From Fistularia commersonii (taxonomy: Eukaryota; Chordata; Actinopteri; Syngnathiformes; Fistulariidae): DNA of 64,000 nucleotides. A program made the translations under genes and the position numbers. Shown one piece after another: positions 21,749 through 34,072 of the stretch. Location: contig JBBMNZ010000026.1 in assembly GCA_037954325.1 (NCBI GenBank), positions 270,001 through 334,000 on the forward strand. The letters are read 5' to 3'. How positions within the stretch are numbered: position 1 is the stretch's first letter; every line of letters starts with the position of its first letter. The notes beneath the pieces are model-generated. The model had not been told where the DNA came from. It worked only from the letters and a program-made list of their open reading frames with translations, and did not search any database.

Positions 21749-24020
21749 GAGGGTGGTGGATGTTCACGTTTCTTCCCGAACGTCTATCGATCCTGCGTCG
21801 AGGTTTACATTTCATACCAGAACTGAAACCCCCAGAAACAAAGCAAACATGGAACGGAGGTCAAGCTCAACCAAACACTGATGATCACAAGAAAACACAG
21901 CTGACAGGAAAAAAACAACCCGACCAGCAGGAGGCCAGGGACCACGTATCATGGTGGTCATCTTGGTTGCCCTGCAGGTAGGACCCCACCCTGCAGAACA
22001 CCAGACCTTCGCCCCAGCGGATCGTGAAAGCAGACGCCTGTCGCCGGGCCGTCCAGGAGGACAAATGACATTTAGATCGTCAGAAAGGAAAAAGCAGCCC
22101 GCCGGGCACTGCAGAGGCCGCGGTCGGAGCTGGAAGGAACATCGACAGCGGGATCGCGCCGTCCAAGATCTCACCTACTCGTGGTGACGGTCCACACAAG
22201 GTCTGGGAAGACAGAGATTCAAAGCGTGGGGGAGGAAAACAACGGGAGCGGACGGCGACTGAGCCACGCTCACGTCCTGCTGGGTCTCAGGCCAGCGCAC
22301 GGATGCAGTCACAACACACACATCTCCAGGGCTTCTCCCTCAACATCTATTCAGAGCAAGTCAGCTTAGATGCTACGTCGGCAGCTCCACATCCCCCCCT
22401 GGGGCCGGCGGAGGCGGCCTGCAGCTGACGGCAAGCCTGGAAACCATCTTCTGACTTCCAAAGGTTTTTCAGGAGAGGAGCCGTTCTCCGTGCGGGTTCG
22501 AAATCCCGGCGACAGCTGTTTCTAGAGTCCACGCGGTCGTCAGCCAGTTGTGTGGAGCTGCAGTCGCTGCGGTGGAAGAGCGTGCACGGAGTGATCTGCA
22601 GGAAACCAGGCTGAAGCACCTGAGTCAGGTGTTTGTGTGGAGTGTCAGGCAGCGGCGCCGAGGTGCGCTCGGGCCTCCGGGCAACAACATCAGGACCACC
22701 AATCAATCCGGCGAGGCCAAACAAAGGACCGCCGCTTCTCTCGGACCCGTTCTGGTCTGGATCCAGACCTCCTTAGTTTTTGTCCGCCGTCCTGTTCTGT
22801 TTTTGCCATCAATGCAACAGTGAAGAAACGGATTCACGGATGACTGCGGTCCTCGGGCTTCTGCCGGGAGAGGAACGGACCTGATATCTATCTGTACACG
22901 CCGGTTCATACGCCTGACACGCACGCCGTGCACGGACCGGAAACACCTCGCTGATCGACGACGGCCTGGGATACAAACTCCTCCGGCCGTCGGGGCGCGG
23001 AGCGTTCCCCGCTGGCTGGGACGGGCCAGAATCCCACGCTTCTGCTCATTTTAGCCAAGGCGTTGTCCTTTCCCCTCCTGGCAGGGCCTTCCTCAGAGGA
23101 GGGAGCAGACTCAGAGGGAGCTTCCCACCGTGGAACTGCAGACCTTCTAAAGGGACGCCTGGTGGTCACTTATGGGTAACGGAGGAGACCACGTGCACCT
23201 CGGAGGCAGGCTACGGTTTCACGCGTCCCAGCTCGAGGAAACGTCTCCTGGGACCGTCGAGGCGCGACGGCCGACGGCGACCACGTCCGTCCGGGACCCG
23301 AACGGGTGTTCACCTCCGACCTCGGTCTCAACGATCACCGGGCACCACCGTGGTCTCACGACCAGAGGTCTCCGAAATCTAGACCAGATGATTATCTCCA
23401 CCGTGCACTTCTGCTGTCCGGTATCTCCCGCTCATTGAAAGATGTGCTCGCTGTTTTGTTTTCCCTTTAAATACGAGGAGTAATTTTCAACAAAAAGAAC
23501 ATTTACATCAAGTGCTTTATAAACGTGTCATTCCATGCACCGAGGAGATGTCCCTGAACACCGCGGTGGTCTGCACATTCCTGAGGCTGCTCCGTTCCCT
23601 GAAGAAGCGTTCCACACCGACGCCCTCCGGACGTCGGTGAGACGTCGACCCCGTTCTTCCCCGCGGAGCGACTGCTGTCGGAACGGTAGTGATTTTAAAA
23701 AGACAGTCACAGAATAGTGGCCTCACCACAACCTTGAGGCGCTGCTGCGAGAGCCGGTGCACAGGCGGGAACCAGGAGGGTGAAGGAGAAGGTCCGGAGG
23801 CCGAGGGGCTCCTCAGGGACCTGCTGCTGCTGCTGCTGTATTTTAGATTCATGTCCAGTGGTGGGAAAGGACTCGTTTTCACCGGAGTCGATTAAATTGG
23901 GTGAATTCTTCTGTACAGAGAGAGAGATGTTTCCTGATGTGCGATTACGATGATCTGTGTGTGTGTTGCCGAACCCCGGAGAGACGCCGCGAAGCCACCG
24001 GCGTCGCCGTCATGGCCGCT
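20300..24020. other. Between cdc45 and plpp5: no coding exon seen
   Basis: This holds the CDC45 upstream flank and probably the PLPP5 3'UTR at its right end. No reading frame with a recognisable domain. It contains an AT-rich block (20.5-21.4 kb), a (CA)n at 21709-21746, and GC-rich unique DNA at 22-23.4 kb. No clear AATAAA on the minus strand marks the PLPP5 end. Confidence 0.5.
21709..21746. repeat. (CA)n microsatellite
   Basis: About 18 CA units in the cdc45-plpp5 interval. Confidence 0.95.
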
Positions 24021-26319
24021 CTACAGGGGCAGGATGTAGTTGGAGTTGGCCAGCTTGCGCTCCTGCGCGGCGGGAACGGCGTCCCTGTGGCTCAGGGGTC
24101 TGTGGCAGTCGGGGTCCCGGAGGGGGGGGTAGTGCTGCCGGTAACACAGCCAGGAGAAGCACAGACCCAGCAGAGAACCCACCAGAACATCTGAGCAGGA
24201 GAGAGACGCCGTGAGGACGGACGCTCTGAGAATGGACACCCCCCCCCCCCTCACCCAGGCGGCGGGCCGGCGTCCGCCCTCGGACCACGGCTGAGGACTC
24301 ACCTTGCCAGTGGTGCTTGTAGTCGCAGGTTCTGGAGAGGGCGATGACGGTGGCGACCAGCAGAGGGGCCAGGAAGGCGCACAGCCGCCAGGCGCGGCCC
24401 TGGCCAGCCGCCGCGAAGCACCGCAGCTTCCCCGCCACGTACAGCGCCGTGAAACCCAGTCCGGCGAACGCAACTGGGAAGAGAAGGGAAAGGGTGACGG
24501 CTCACCGGAGCGAGGGAAGGTTCCGGACGGAGGGAGGGAATAGAGGAGGGAGAACGCGGCGTCGTGTTCCCGGTCGTACGACGCGACGAGAGCCCGCAGG
24601 CACAAACACGCCTCCGTCTCCTCGGCCCCGCGCCGCCAAACACTCCCTCCCCGCCCGCCGCTGTGGAGGAAGCACAGGCCGGAGGAGGCTCTTACAGGAC
24701 GAGTGTCCGCTGGGGAAGCTCTTCCTGCCCTCCATCACCACATCAGGGTCGCCGCTGCAGCGCAGCTCCAGGTTCATCTGCCCGTCCGGGAAACATCGGT
24801 AGAAGAAGTCCGGCCGCGGCCTGAGGCGGAGACAGACGGGGAGAACCTTGGTCCGCCGCGCCCACCGTGCACGTTCTCACGGGCGGCGCCGCTCTTACCT
24901 GCCGACGGCGAGTTTGATGACGTTGGTGAAAACTCCGTTCAGCACCAGAGTCAGGGTGACGGCTGGAGGACAAAAGACAGAGGAGCTGAATCATGAAGAA
25001 GAGGAGCTGACGCAGCCGTGCACGTGACCTACGGCAGCGCTCACCCAGCGTCGCCTCCTTCAGATCCCCTCGCTCTGACTTTCTCAGGAAGGTGAAAACC
25101 AGGATGACGATGAGCGGAGTGAAAACGGCCACGCTCTGGTGCAGGGAGAGGAGGAAGAGGAAGGAAAGGAGGAAGAGGAAGGAGGGGAGGAAGAGGAGGA
25201 AGAGCTGTCATCCAGTCTCAAATGACTCCTGTGTGCTGCTCAGCCTGAGAAAACCGTCTCACAGATGAATTTTAAAACACAGACGGCCATTGTTCGGCTC
25301 ATGTTCCGCTCAGGTGGAAAGCCATCTTTGACCCGGGCAGCGACGGCTCGCTGCTTTTCACACGGCTGACGGTCCAAAGTGTCCGATATGGCAGGAGGAG
25401 TCACGGCGCAGAGACACGGGCGACATCTGGCTTCCATCGGATTGGACCAAAAGAGGAGAGCATGTATCCGGGCTGCACGGAGAGCCTCTGCTGCTACAGG
25501 GAAACCTCACAGGGAGTTCAGGGATCGATAGCAAGTCAAAGCCAGAGACTAAGTTGTTTTGCAGCCGGTGTCACACGGCTTCCCATCGTCCTACCAGCAC
25601 CTCCGCTGGTCCGTGTGTGAGACGATACGCTACACCGCTACTCTTTGCTATCGGCGGAGCTGATCTTAAGGATTCACTCCTGCCGAGAGAACATTACACT
25701 TATAAATCCTGTCATTTCCATGGGATTTGGTCCATAACTTCCAGCGTTTACCAGGATACGTGAGACCCTTGTCTGACCTTCAGATATTTGGAGTAAATAG
25801 TGATATTTGATCCTTTATTAATCGCCCAAAAGGAAATTGCTTCTCTGCAACGAAGCCATCATGGATGAACCACGAGCAGGAGGCTGCAGGAGAGCGGCGA
25901 GGGCTTGGGCGTGTTGCTCGGCAACACTTGGACGCACGAGGAGGAGCCGGGAATCCAAGGGAACATTGGCTTCTTAAGGCGATTGTGCGACCTCCTGCGC
26001 CACGCCGACCCCCCTGACCCCCCGAACCCCCCAAAAACACACAACTTGGAATACTTACAAACATCAGAGACGTGGGGACGTGGTCTCTCTCCACACGATG
26101 GAACTTGTACAGCCACATCTCCTCGGCCTGGATCTCCCGGTAGAACGGCGGGAGCTGCTCCGTCACACTGAGTGGAGTGCACGGATTAGCGCTCGTGCCG
26201 GGACTCCGGCGGGTCACAGCATCGGCCGCTAACAGAGGGCGTACTTACAGGAACACCACCAACAGCACCATCCGGACGCATATTTCGGACAGGAATCCTC
26301 GGAGCAGCCTCCTCTTCAT
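24021..26319 (-). CDS. plpp5: PLPP5, PAP2-family phospholipid phosphatase, 7 coding exons
   Basis: PLPP5 (PPAPDC1B) dephosphorylates lipid phosphates such as phosphatidic acid or diacylglycerol pyrophosphate in membranes. Coding exons: 26249-26319, 26059-26167, 25045-25135, 24899-24962, 24696-24820, 24303-24473, 24021-24190. They total 801 nt, 266 aa; human is 264 aa. All three PAP2 motifs are intact: C1 K-x6-RP at 107-115 (KLAVGRPRP), C2 PSGH at 148-151, and C3 SR-x5-H-x3-D at 200-211 (SRTCDYKHHWQD), giving the catalytic histidines 151 and 207 and aspartate 211. DFFYRCFPDG after C1 and CYRQHYPPL near the end are PLPP4/5 hallmarks. Several hydrophobic helices fit a six-pass membrane protein. 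It lies downstream of NSD3 on the same strand, as in humans. Confidence 0.94.
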
Positions 26320-26387
26320 GTTGACTCAGGGACTGGCTTTCAGTGGACAGCCAGCATCACCTCTGCACGTCCTCCGGGGGGCCCAGA
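26249..26387 (-). other. plpp5: PLPP5 exon 2 (leader plus start codon)
   Basis: An acceptor (CTCCTCCAG, exon start 26387) lies 68 bp upstream of the ATG, so the start codon is in the second exon and the first exon is non-coding. Confidence 0.6.
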
Positions 26388-27689
26388 CTGGAGGAGGAGA
26401 ACATTCACTTGGATAAGGAGGGAAATGGCAGATGCGCCCATGGCTTTCAGTTCGGTAGTTCTACGAGCGTCTGAGAGCGAAAACCGGAATACATCGATCC
26501 GACGGTTTGTCGGCGCAGACAAACCCTTTCACGCCGTCTCGGCGGCTGAGATGGCGTGAGGCTGACACACTTCCCCTTTCCAGGAAGCCATCAAAACCTC
26601 GACTCCCTTGCAAATGAATCACTCTGGCAACCTGTCACCGCAGGTGGGTTTTCCCAGCGGGTTTAGATTGGCTGCTGTTCAAACACGCCGCGCTCATAAC
26701 TTATTGACATTTCATTGACCTCCGGTCGAGCATGCTCTCGTTTCCTCCCGGTCTGTCGTCCGCCCGCCGCCCGCCGGCGGGTTCTTGTCGCCCGCTGCCA
26801 ACGTTTTATGGGTCTTTTCTTCCCAGCTGAGGGCAGAATATCGGGTTGCGGCGACTCATCCACAAGTAAGAGGATACACAAGAAAAATCAATGTCCACTT
26901 TAAGACCTCCCTCCTGCCCTCCAGCTCCATGTGTGCACGTGCTGAAGGTTAACGGCCGGCAGGTCACATGAAATGAAGGCTCTTGTTGTGCACGTTTGCA
27001 AACGAGCCGGTGTGACGACCCCTAACCAGGGAGGAGCAGAATGGCGTCAGTCCTGGTCTGGTATTCGGCCTCTGCGTTCCAAACTCAAAGACTGGACCTT
27101 GGCGTGGGGCTGGAGACGGGGTTCCAACGCCATTTACGTGTGACGTTAAAATATTTTCATGTCCACATAGAAGTTAGAGCATTGTTGATACATGGGCCTG
27201 AGCCTCACGCTGGCGTTCGGGGGGGCAGTTCATCGCTCCCAGGTGAACTATGGAGGTGGAAAGGACCCGTTTCCACCTGCTCTCATCACAGACAGTGAAG
27301 CTCCACATTCAATTCTAATGAGGACAAAGAGGAACACATTCGCCTCTGGAAGAATCCAGAATCGACCGTCATTTTATCCAACCGCTCTGTGAGCGGCCGC
27401 GTATTATTGTTCAAGGTAAAACGACCGTGGTTTGGCGAAGGGTCTTTATCCCCCCCACCGGCAGGACTGGTGTTTGCCGATGCTGCCGCTTACAGGCCTG
27501 TGGATTACACAAATGGAAGGACTGCAAGTTAAATCAGTTAGTTGAAGTTCATTTTTAACTGAGCTTCATTTATTCGTGCCAGTCAGGCGTTGCAGCCTCT
27601 GACAGACCCGGTCGAAGCTGCAGAAGATACACTTCCACGCTCCGTCCCAGACTGGGATTCAAACCTAAACAGGTGTGAACTGGTTCACC

Positions 27690-27815
27690 AGGACCAGGGT
27701 CTAGACCTGGGCCAGGACCAGGGTCTAGACCTGGGCCAGGACCAGGACCGGGACCAGGACCGGGACCAGGACCAGGGTCTAGACCTGGGCCAGGACCAGG
27801 ACCGGGTTTGGGAGT
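27690..27815. repeat. 24-bp / 6-bp compound minisatellite
   Basis: GACCAGGGTCTAGACCTGGG units with CCAG tails alternate with GGACCA/GGACCG hexamers, in PLPP5 intron 1. The 24-mer is itself partly palindromic around TCTAGA. Confidence 0.92.
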
Positions 27816-27859
27816 TTGGAATCAACACGTCATCACTTCTCGGGGGAAAGAAAACATCC

Positions 27860-28530
27860 CCAAGTCTCGCGAGAACGGGAGCATCCGCGCCGCGTTTCCT
27901 CCGAGGAAGGCGTCGGTCCCCCGGCGCGTCAGTCCCTCGGAACCGGACGCGGCCGGTCCGGACTCGAGCCCGCAACCCCCGCCGCCACGCCGCCCCCGCA
28001 GCGCACACGTACAACGGCTGCCATTTGCAGCCGCGCCGGTGCAGAGACGGTCAACGTCCGACGGCGGCCGCCACCCATCAGTTAGCAAAAGCAGCTAGCC
28101 CGTGCTAGCCACATCTGTCGGAGCACCGCGGCCGGGGAGCCTTCCGCGGAGCCCCGGGACGGTCACTCACCTCCGGCCGTCCTCTCCTAGCTCTCGGCCT
28201 CACGCCAACGGAGATGCCGAGTCGGCCCGCGGCATCCCGTCGTCTTTTCCGTCGGCGGCGGGAGGGACATTTGACGAGACGGAGGCGGTGATGTTGACCG
28301 CTGGGCGACGCGACGACGAATCCCGTCCTCCTTGTTCTTCTTCTGGTCCGCAAGGCGGCTGACGGCCGCTGCCCGCGCCGCTAGCGCCCCCGTGTGGCGG
28401 CGCCGCGCCCGCTGGAGCAGCGGCGGACAGACCGGGGAAGAGCGGGGAGGAGGCCGAGGGGAGGCCGAGGGGAGACCGCTGGAAGCCGGGGGGAGGCCGG
28501 GGAGGAGTACGACTCCCGTGTCTTGCGGAA
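27860..28530 (-). promoter_or_regulatory. plpp5: CpG island, plpp5 promoter
   Basis: A dense CpG block surrounds a non-coding exon whose donor (CCGGAG then GTGAGT) ends at 28171 on minus. The palindrome TCTCGCGAGA, a known CGCG promoter element, is at 27865-27874. Confidence 0.65.
28171..28340 (-). other. plpp5: PLPP5 non-coding first exon (5' end approximate)
   Basis: Strong minus-strand donor at 28171 inside the CpG island, in line with the acceptor at 26387. No other gene in the interval could use it. The 5' limit is not visible. Confidence 0.5.
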
Positions 28531-28654
28531 TACGAAGCAGCTTTTTACTGCTTACTAAAGCCCCAAACTTCTCCTGTTTGCTCCAGGATGCTTTCAAATC
28601 ATCATCAGTAATAACGTGACGTATGAGAATTTTCAGTGTTTATCATTTTATCAG

Positions 28655-29100
28655 GGTACTTGGAAGGCTGAGGCTACAGGGAGTTGGATGATTTCAGGGT
28701 CAACAGTCCAGAGCATGGGAGAGTGTGGAAAAGAGGTGAAGAAACAGGTTCAAGCAGGTCGGAATGGGTGGAGAAAAGTGTCAGGGGTTCCATGAGATAG
28801 AAGACTATCAGCCAGAATGAAAGGAAAGGTGTACCAGACAGGGGCTAGAAACTGTTTAAATGACCAAACAAAAAAGGCAGAGCTGGATGTTGCAGAGATG
28901 AAGATGCTGAGGTTCGGTTTGGGAGTGACCGGGATGGAGAGGATCAGGAATGAGTCCATCAGAGGAGCAGCACATGTTAGATGTTTGGGAGAGAAGGTCA
29001 GAGATGGTTGGGTCATGGACAGAGGAGAGAGAGTGGATATATTGATAGACGGATGCTGGAATTGGAGGTCTAGAGGAAGAGCAAAGAGAAGATGGATGGA
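28655..29100 (+). mobile_element. RTE-type LINE fragment, second copy
   Basis: Frames give VKKQVQAG, GWRKVSG, ARMKGKVYQT, then one longer frame (28817-29200) with ELDVAEMKMLRFGLGVTGME, RIRNESIRGAAHVRCLGEKV and RGRAKRRWME. This is the same C-terminal segment as the 19255 copy but less decayed. It carries internal stops and lacks the rest of the LINE. Confidence 0.8.
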
Positions 29101-29104
29101 GAAA

Positions 29105-29225
29105 CCTCTGTGTTTCTGTGTTTGGCCCAAGGACAGTGTGGCATGCAGACAGGACGAGCCGGAGATCCAACCCCGGCCTCCCGTTGGCTCCGCCAGCTGA
29201 GCTGCGGCGCGACTTTCCAGGTTTT
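29105..29225 (-). mobile_element. tRNA-derived SINE fragment
   Basis: On the minus strand an A-box-like AGCTCAGCTGGCGGAGC, a B-box-like GGGTTGGATCTCC and the core GCATGCCACACTGTCCTTGG with GCC follow in the order and spacing of a tRNA-headed SINE. It directly abuts the LINE fragment, in the opposite orientation. Confidence 0.7.
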
Positions 29226-29413
29226 AAGAAACAGACGCACAAAAGTGTGCACCCATTAGTATGAAAAGTTTACTAGAAGTCTCAAGGTATTTTGGGTTTG
29301 GAGGTTTCACTGCGGTGTTTGAAGGGATTTACTGATTTTACGTCCGGGCCGAAGGGGCGGCTCCGCGGGTCAGAAACGTCAGGAGGCGTCGTTTCACTGA
29401 GACAGAGTACAGC

Positions 29414-29419
29414 TTTATT
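29414..29419 (-). other. nsd3: Poly(A) signal AATAAA, nsd3
   Basis: TTTATT on plus. It is the most distal good signal before the LINE/SINE cluster at 28.65-29.2 kb. Confidence 0.55.
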
Positions 29420-30494
29420 AAAGTCAAACTTCAGGCATGTCTGAACTCTTCAAAATCAACTTTAGAATGAAAAAGGACAGAATCTATTTTGTCAAATAAA
29501 AAGACAGTCATGTACAAAAAGAGTGTCGTCCGAACAGTCACGCACATTTAGAAGCAGAGTTGTACAGGCAAAAGAATGGCACGCCACAGTAACATGATCC
29601 TATGGGAGTTCAATGCAAACTATTTACAAGGTCTTCGCCGATATGCGGTAACACAGGTCGAACAGTAATCAACATGGGAGCTTTGTGTTCATCCACGTTT
29701 TAATCGAAGCAACACCAAGAGAGATAGATATGACCCCGGTCAGTTTCCGAATGCGATTCTACTACCAAAGGAGATGAGTGCTTGTGAGGGTGAGTTTATT
29801 GATTTATTCCGACGCCATTTTCCCTCCGACCGCGTGTCGCCAAAATTGCACGAAAGCAAGAAGAAAGTCACAGTGAACTGAAACAGATGCCGACGTACAA
29901 AGGGGCTCGGGCCTTGTCGATGTAAGTGTACATATACACATATATATATATAAAATAGAACTATTTGCAAATTCACGGATTCTTGTGAAAGTCCTCCCGG
30001 GCTCATCATAGGTCACTTAACAGAGAAAGAAAAACATGCTGTCCTCTCGTGAAATGGAGCATTGACCAGCAACATGAAGCATGTGGAAATACAAAGGTCT
30101 TCTCTTTAATACTGCTACTGTCTCAGCTGAGGGGCGAGCGAACCCAGGGGACGACCACCATGCCAACTGCATGAGCAAAAAAAAAAAAAAAGAAAATTAA
30201 AAAAAAAAGGCTGCTGGGTAACGCAGAATCTCTCCTTTATTTTAGAAATAATAAAGGGACACAAATAAAAATATTGGCAATGAAAGTAGGCATTTTGAGA
30301 ATTCCAACACATTATAGACAAAGATTAACAAAACAAATGGTGTTGGAAGCATGCACTTTAGCTAAACAACAGCAACCATCCAAAGAAAAACAAACAAACG
30401 GAAGATGCTATGCCATCACTATTCATCAGACACATGCGCCAGCCACAGACAGAAGTCAAAGAAGCGTGTGGTCCAACACACACACACACACAAT

Positions 30495-30531
<37 letters not shown>

Positions 30532-31069
30532 TGGTATGAACGCTGCGTACAAAAATAACATGTTAATAAATTAAAAAAAATATATATAAAAGAAAATTCA
30601 AGTTTACACGGTTAACACACAGACCGTCTTGAGTATGAAAATAAAAAGTGCCTCAATGACGCACCCACCTGATCATGAGCAAGTACTGACGTGACGTGAA
30701 CTACTTCCTAGGACTAAACAAGGAATCGTCTGCGGGCCAGACATTTGGCGAACGCCGCTGCGCTGCTTCCGGACAGAGGGAGTCCCCGCGGGACTCGGCC
30801 TCGCCAACCGCTCGGGGGAGGAGCGGAAAACCGGAGGCGAGACGTCGACCGGCGAAAAATTGGCATCAGTTAATACTTATAACGTGTGAGGAAATCGGGG
30901 CTGACAAACGCGGCCCCGGCCTCCGTCCGCACAGCACGTTCAAGACGTGTACTTTTGCAAATATTCAGATGTGCGGACCATCTCTCGGTCTGACGGCTGC
31001 CCTCCGCCTCGTGCCCTTCGGTCGCCGGGACGCCGACCCGCAGGCAAACATTGGCACCGTTGGGTTCCC

Positions 31070-31170
31070 GGGGGCCGGAGCCCGGAGCCCGGAGCCCAGA
31101 GCCCGGAGCCCGGAGCCCGGAGCCCGGGGGCCAGAGCCCAGGGGCCAGAGCCCGGAGCCCGGCCGCCTCG
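31070..31170. repeat. GGAGCCCG 8-bp minisatellite
   Basis: About a dozen GGAGCCCG / CAGAGCCC units in the NSD3 3'UTR; the frames through it on both strands are spurious. Confidence 0.9.
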
Positions 31171-32741
31171 GGACGCTTCGCAACCAAACCAACAAAATCA
31201 AACATCTCTTTAAGTGCAGGGAACACAGAATCTCACGGAGCAGGAGAATCGGGAGCGAAAACAATAAGAAAAGGCCGAGGCGAGAAAAGAAACCAGGAGA
31301 AGCCTCCTCCCTGCCTTCCTGCGGTGCTTCGGTCTGAACGGCACAAAACCCATTTGAAACTTTACATTCCGATATTCAACTGCTTCACACTGCGTTTAAC
31401 AACAATTACAGTGAGTCACGATACAGGGCGATGAGCAGCGGCTGTTACAAAATGTGGAATCATTACACACGCCAAAAAAAACAAAACAAACAAACAAAAA
31501 AAACCCCTAAGTATGCATCGATTAGATACAGATATATCATGTAAAACGCCTCTTTTTTTTCCTTTTTCGTTTTTTTTACCTACACCTCGGTGGAGAAGGA
31601 GACAAATTGCTGCACGGGTGTTCGAGAAAGAAATCGGTATAAAATGCGGTGCAAGAAATACAAAAGAACGGACAGATGAGCGATTAAAAACACTGTACAG
31701 GAGTTTGTGTTTGTACATGGGACTGGACTGCTGGATCCCGGTGTGTCTCTGTAGAAAGCCCAGCCTTGAAGAAGTTCTCCGGGCGGAAAACCCAGAGTCG
31801 CCTCGCCGGGAAACCGAGGACTTTTCTGTAACAGAACGAGCTCGCGGGCCAAACCGGCGGGTTCTCCTCCTCCTCGTGCCCGAGAAACCCAAACGCAAAG
31901 AAAACCTTCAGGCCACTTTCCTCCAAACAAAACAAAAAACCGAAGAACGGTCGCCGGCGATCGGCGCCGTTTGTGACAAAGAGGAAAAAAACGAGGACAG
32001 TCTGAACTCCTATGTTACTACGAGAAGAGGTATCCGTTTCCAAACACTTGTCGTATGTACTTGGTATACATTTCTGCATACGTATGGCCGAGCAAATCAG
32101 AGTAGTGACAAGGCGCGTGAAAGTGCTTTCAGAAAGGTTTGGCAGAACTAAAAGGAGAAACGGCCGAGCGTCGCGGAGCACGGGCGCCCCGCGGCCTCCG
32201 CCCCGCCCGGGCCAAGCGCCGCCGCCGCCGCCGCCGCCACGGCGCTTCGATCCAAACATAGAAAGGATCCGTCCGGCTTACGACAAGACTTCCGTTCTTC
32301 CAGGACCATCTGCACGTACTTTACAATAGTATGAGCCAATTTATGTACACGATGGCGAGTGAGACTGGCAATATGGAAATCACGAGTACTTCTGTAATGT
32401 TATACCATTACACTATATACCATTATACAGTATTTCACCTTAATAGGACTATTTTTCACAAGGAGGTCTGTGTAATGTTTAACACCTAAACAAACAAACG
32501 TAATACACCACTCACCGAGATGAAGTGAGAGAATCTGTCTGTAAACATTAACAAACATAGATACGTATATAATTATATTCATCTATACTCATAAGTATAT
32601 TAAAACCATGTTTAAGGAAGGTTGGAATGTAGTGTGGTCCTGAAAAGAATTGCACAAAAAGCCGTCCCTTCCCCCCTCCTGTCCTCAGGGGAGGGGGGGG
32701 TCAATACCACGACAGGAGTGATGATGGGCTGCAGAGGTTGG

Positions 32742-32742
32742 G

Positions 32743-32778
<36 letters not shown>
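32742..32778. repeat. (GT)n microsatellite
   Basis: GT run in the NSD3 3'UTR. A TCC/CTC-type trinucleotide run lies at about 32866-32900. Confidence 0.94.
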
Positions 32779-32779
<1 letters not shown>

Positions 32780-32875
32780 GGGTTCCAACCGCAGCGTACA
32801 GCAGGTAAACAAAGAAGGAGCGGTGTGGTGGAGAGGTTTGGCTTCACGTCCTCGTCCTCCTGCTCCTCCACCTCC

Positions 32876-32906
<31 letters not shown>

Positions 32907-33228
32907 TGCTCCTCAACTTCTTCAAAGTGCCAGCTATCGACAACGTGACAACACTGAGAATATCTACAGCTGTAAAAATAGAAAAACAGAAACCAGAGAA
33001 CCCGGAGTGAGCTGTTGGTCCTGGCCCAGCGGGGCGGCGGCCGGAGGGGAGGGAAAGCGCAGGACGGCGCCCGGCCGGCCCCCTGCCGGCCCCCCCCGCC
33101 CCGCCCCGCCCGCCCGCCCCGCCCGCCGCGGACGTCGCCGAGGTGTTGGTCGAGGCGACTGAAAGACAGAAGAAGGAAACGGAGCGCTGGATTCCCTCGG
33201 TCGGAGCGCGGCGGCGGCGAAGGACGCT

Positions 33229-33532
33229 CTACAGGGGCTGAGGTATGGAGGGAGCACCGCTGTCTCTCTGAGGCTCCTCTTTGACCCTGACGGGGCTGGG
33301 GGCGGCCTGCCGGGGCCCGGCGGGGCCCAGCGGGCTGAGGGGGTTGTGGCCGGAGCAGCAGGGACGGCCCTCCAGGGACGACGGCGCCAGAGCTCCGGCC
33401 TCGTGCTCCCGGCAGAAGGAGCGCGGGCAGAAGTCGCAGAGGGACGAGGCCGCCGTGCCGCACACACTGCAGTCGTGCCACGGACACTCCCAGCGGCCTG
33501 AGGGTGGGAACACACACTGGGTTAACATGCAT

Positions 33533-33580
<48 letters not shown>

Positions 33581-33689
33581 GCACGCACACACACACACAC
33601 ACACACGCACGCACACGCACACACACACACACCAGTAGCAGCAACCGGTGTGAGATAAAGACAAAGGACTACACACGCTTGGCACGCAT

Positions 33690-33737
<48 letters not shown>

Positions 33738-33859
33738 CCCCTGATCAGATCTGCAGACAGGCAATCACAAACTGTGTGTGTGTGTGTGCACAAGCGTCTG
33801 GATTTTTTTTTAAAGGCTGTAACTTTAACATGAATCAAGTCATCAAGATGTAGGGAGAT

Positions 33860-33906
<47 letters not shown>

Positions 33907-33940
33907 GCAGCGATAGGTGTGAGATAAAGACAAAGTAGGA

Positions 33941-33978
<38 letters not shown>

Positions 33979-34025
33979 GCATACACACACACAACCCCTG
34001 ATCTGATCTGCAGACAGGCAATCAC

Positions 34026-34072
<47 letters not shown>

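Larger units (their letters stand above)
29400..33228 (-). other. nsd3: NSD3 3'UTR (inferred)
   Basis: 3.8 kb between the NSD3 stop and an AATAAA on minus at 29414-29419. It contains no splice pattern or domain-bearing frame, is partly AT-rich, and holds a CA microsatellite (30478-30530), an 8-bp minisatellite (about 31070-31170) and a GT tract (32742-32778). A long 3'UTR is expected for NSD3. Confidence 0.6.

Noticed and set aside
32900..33904. 334-aa minus frame across the NSD3 last exon and intron
   Set aside because: Wrong frame through the NSD3 last exon and Cys-Val-rich because of GT tracts; the true exon ends at 33497.
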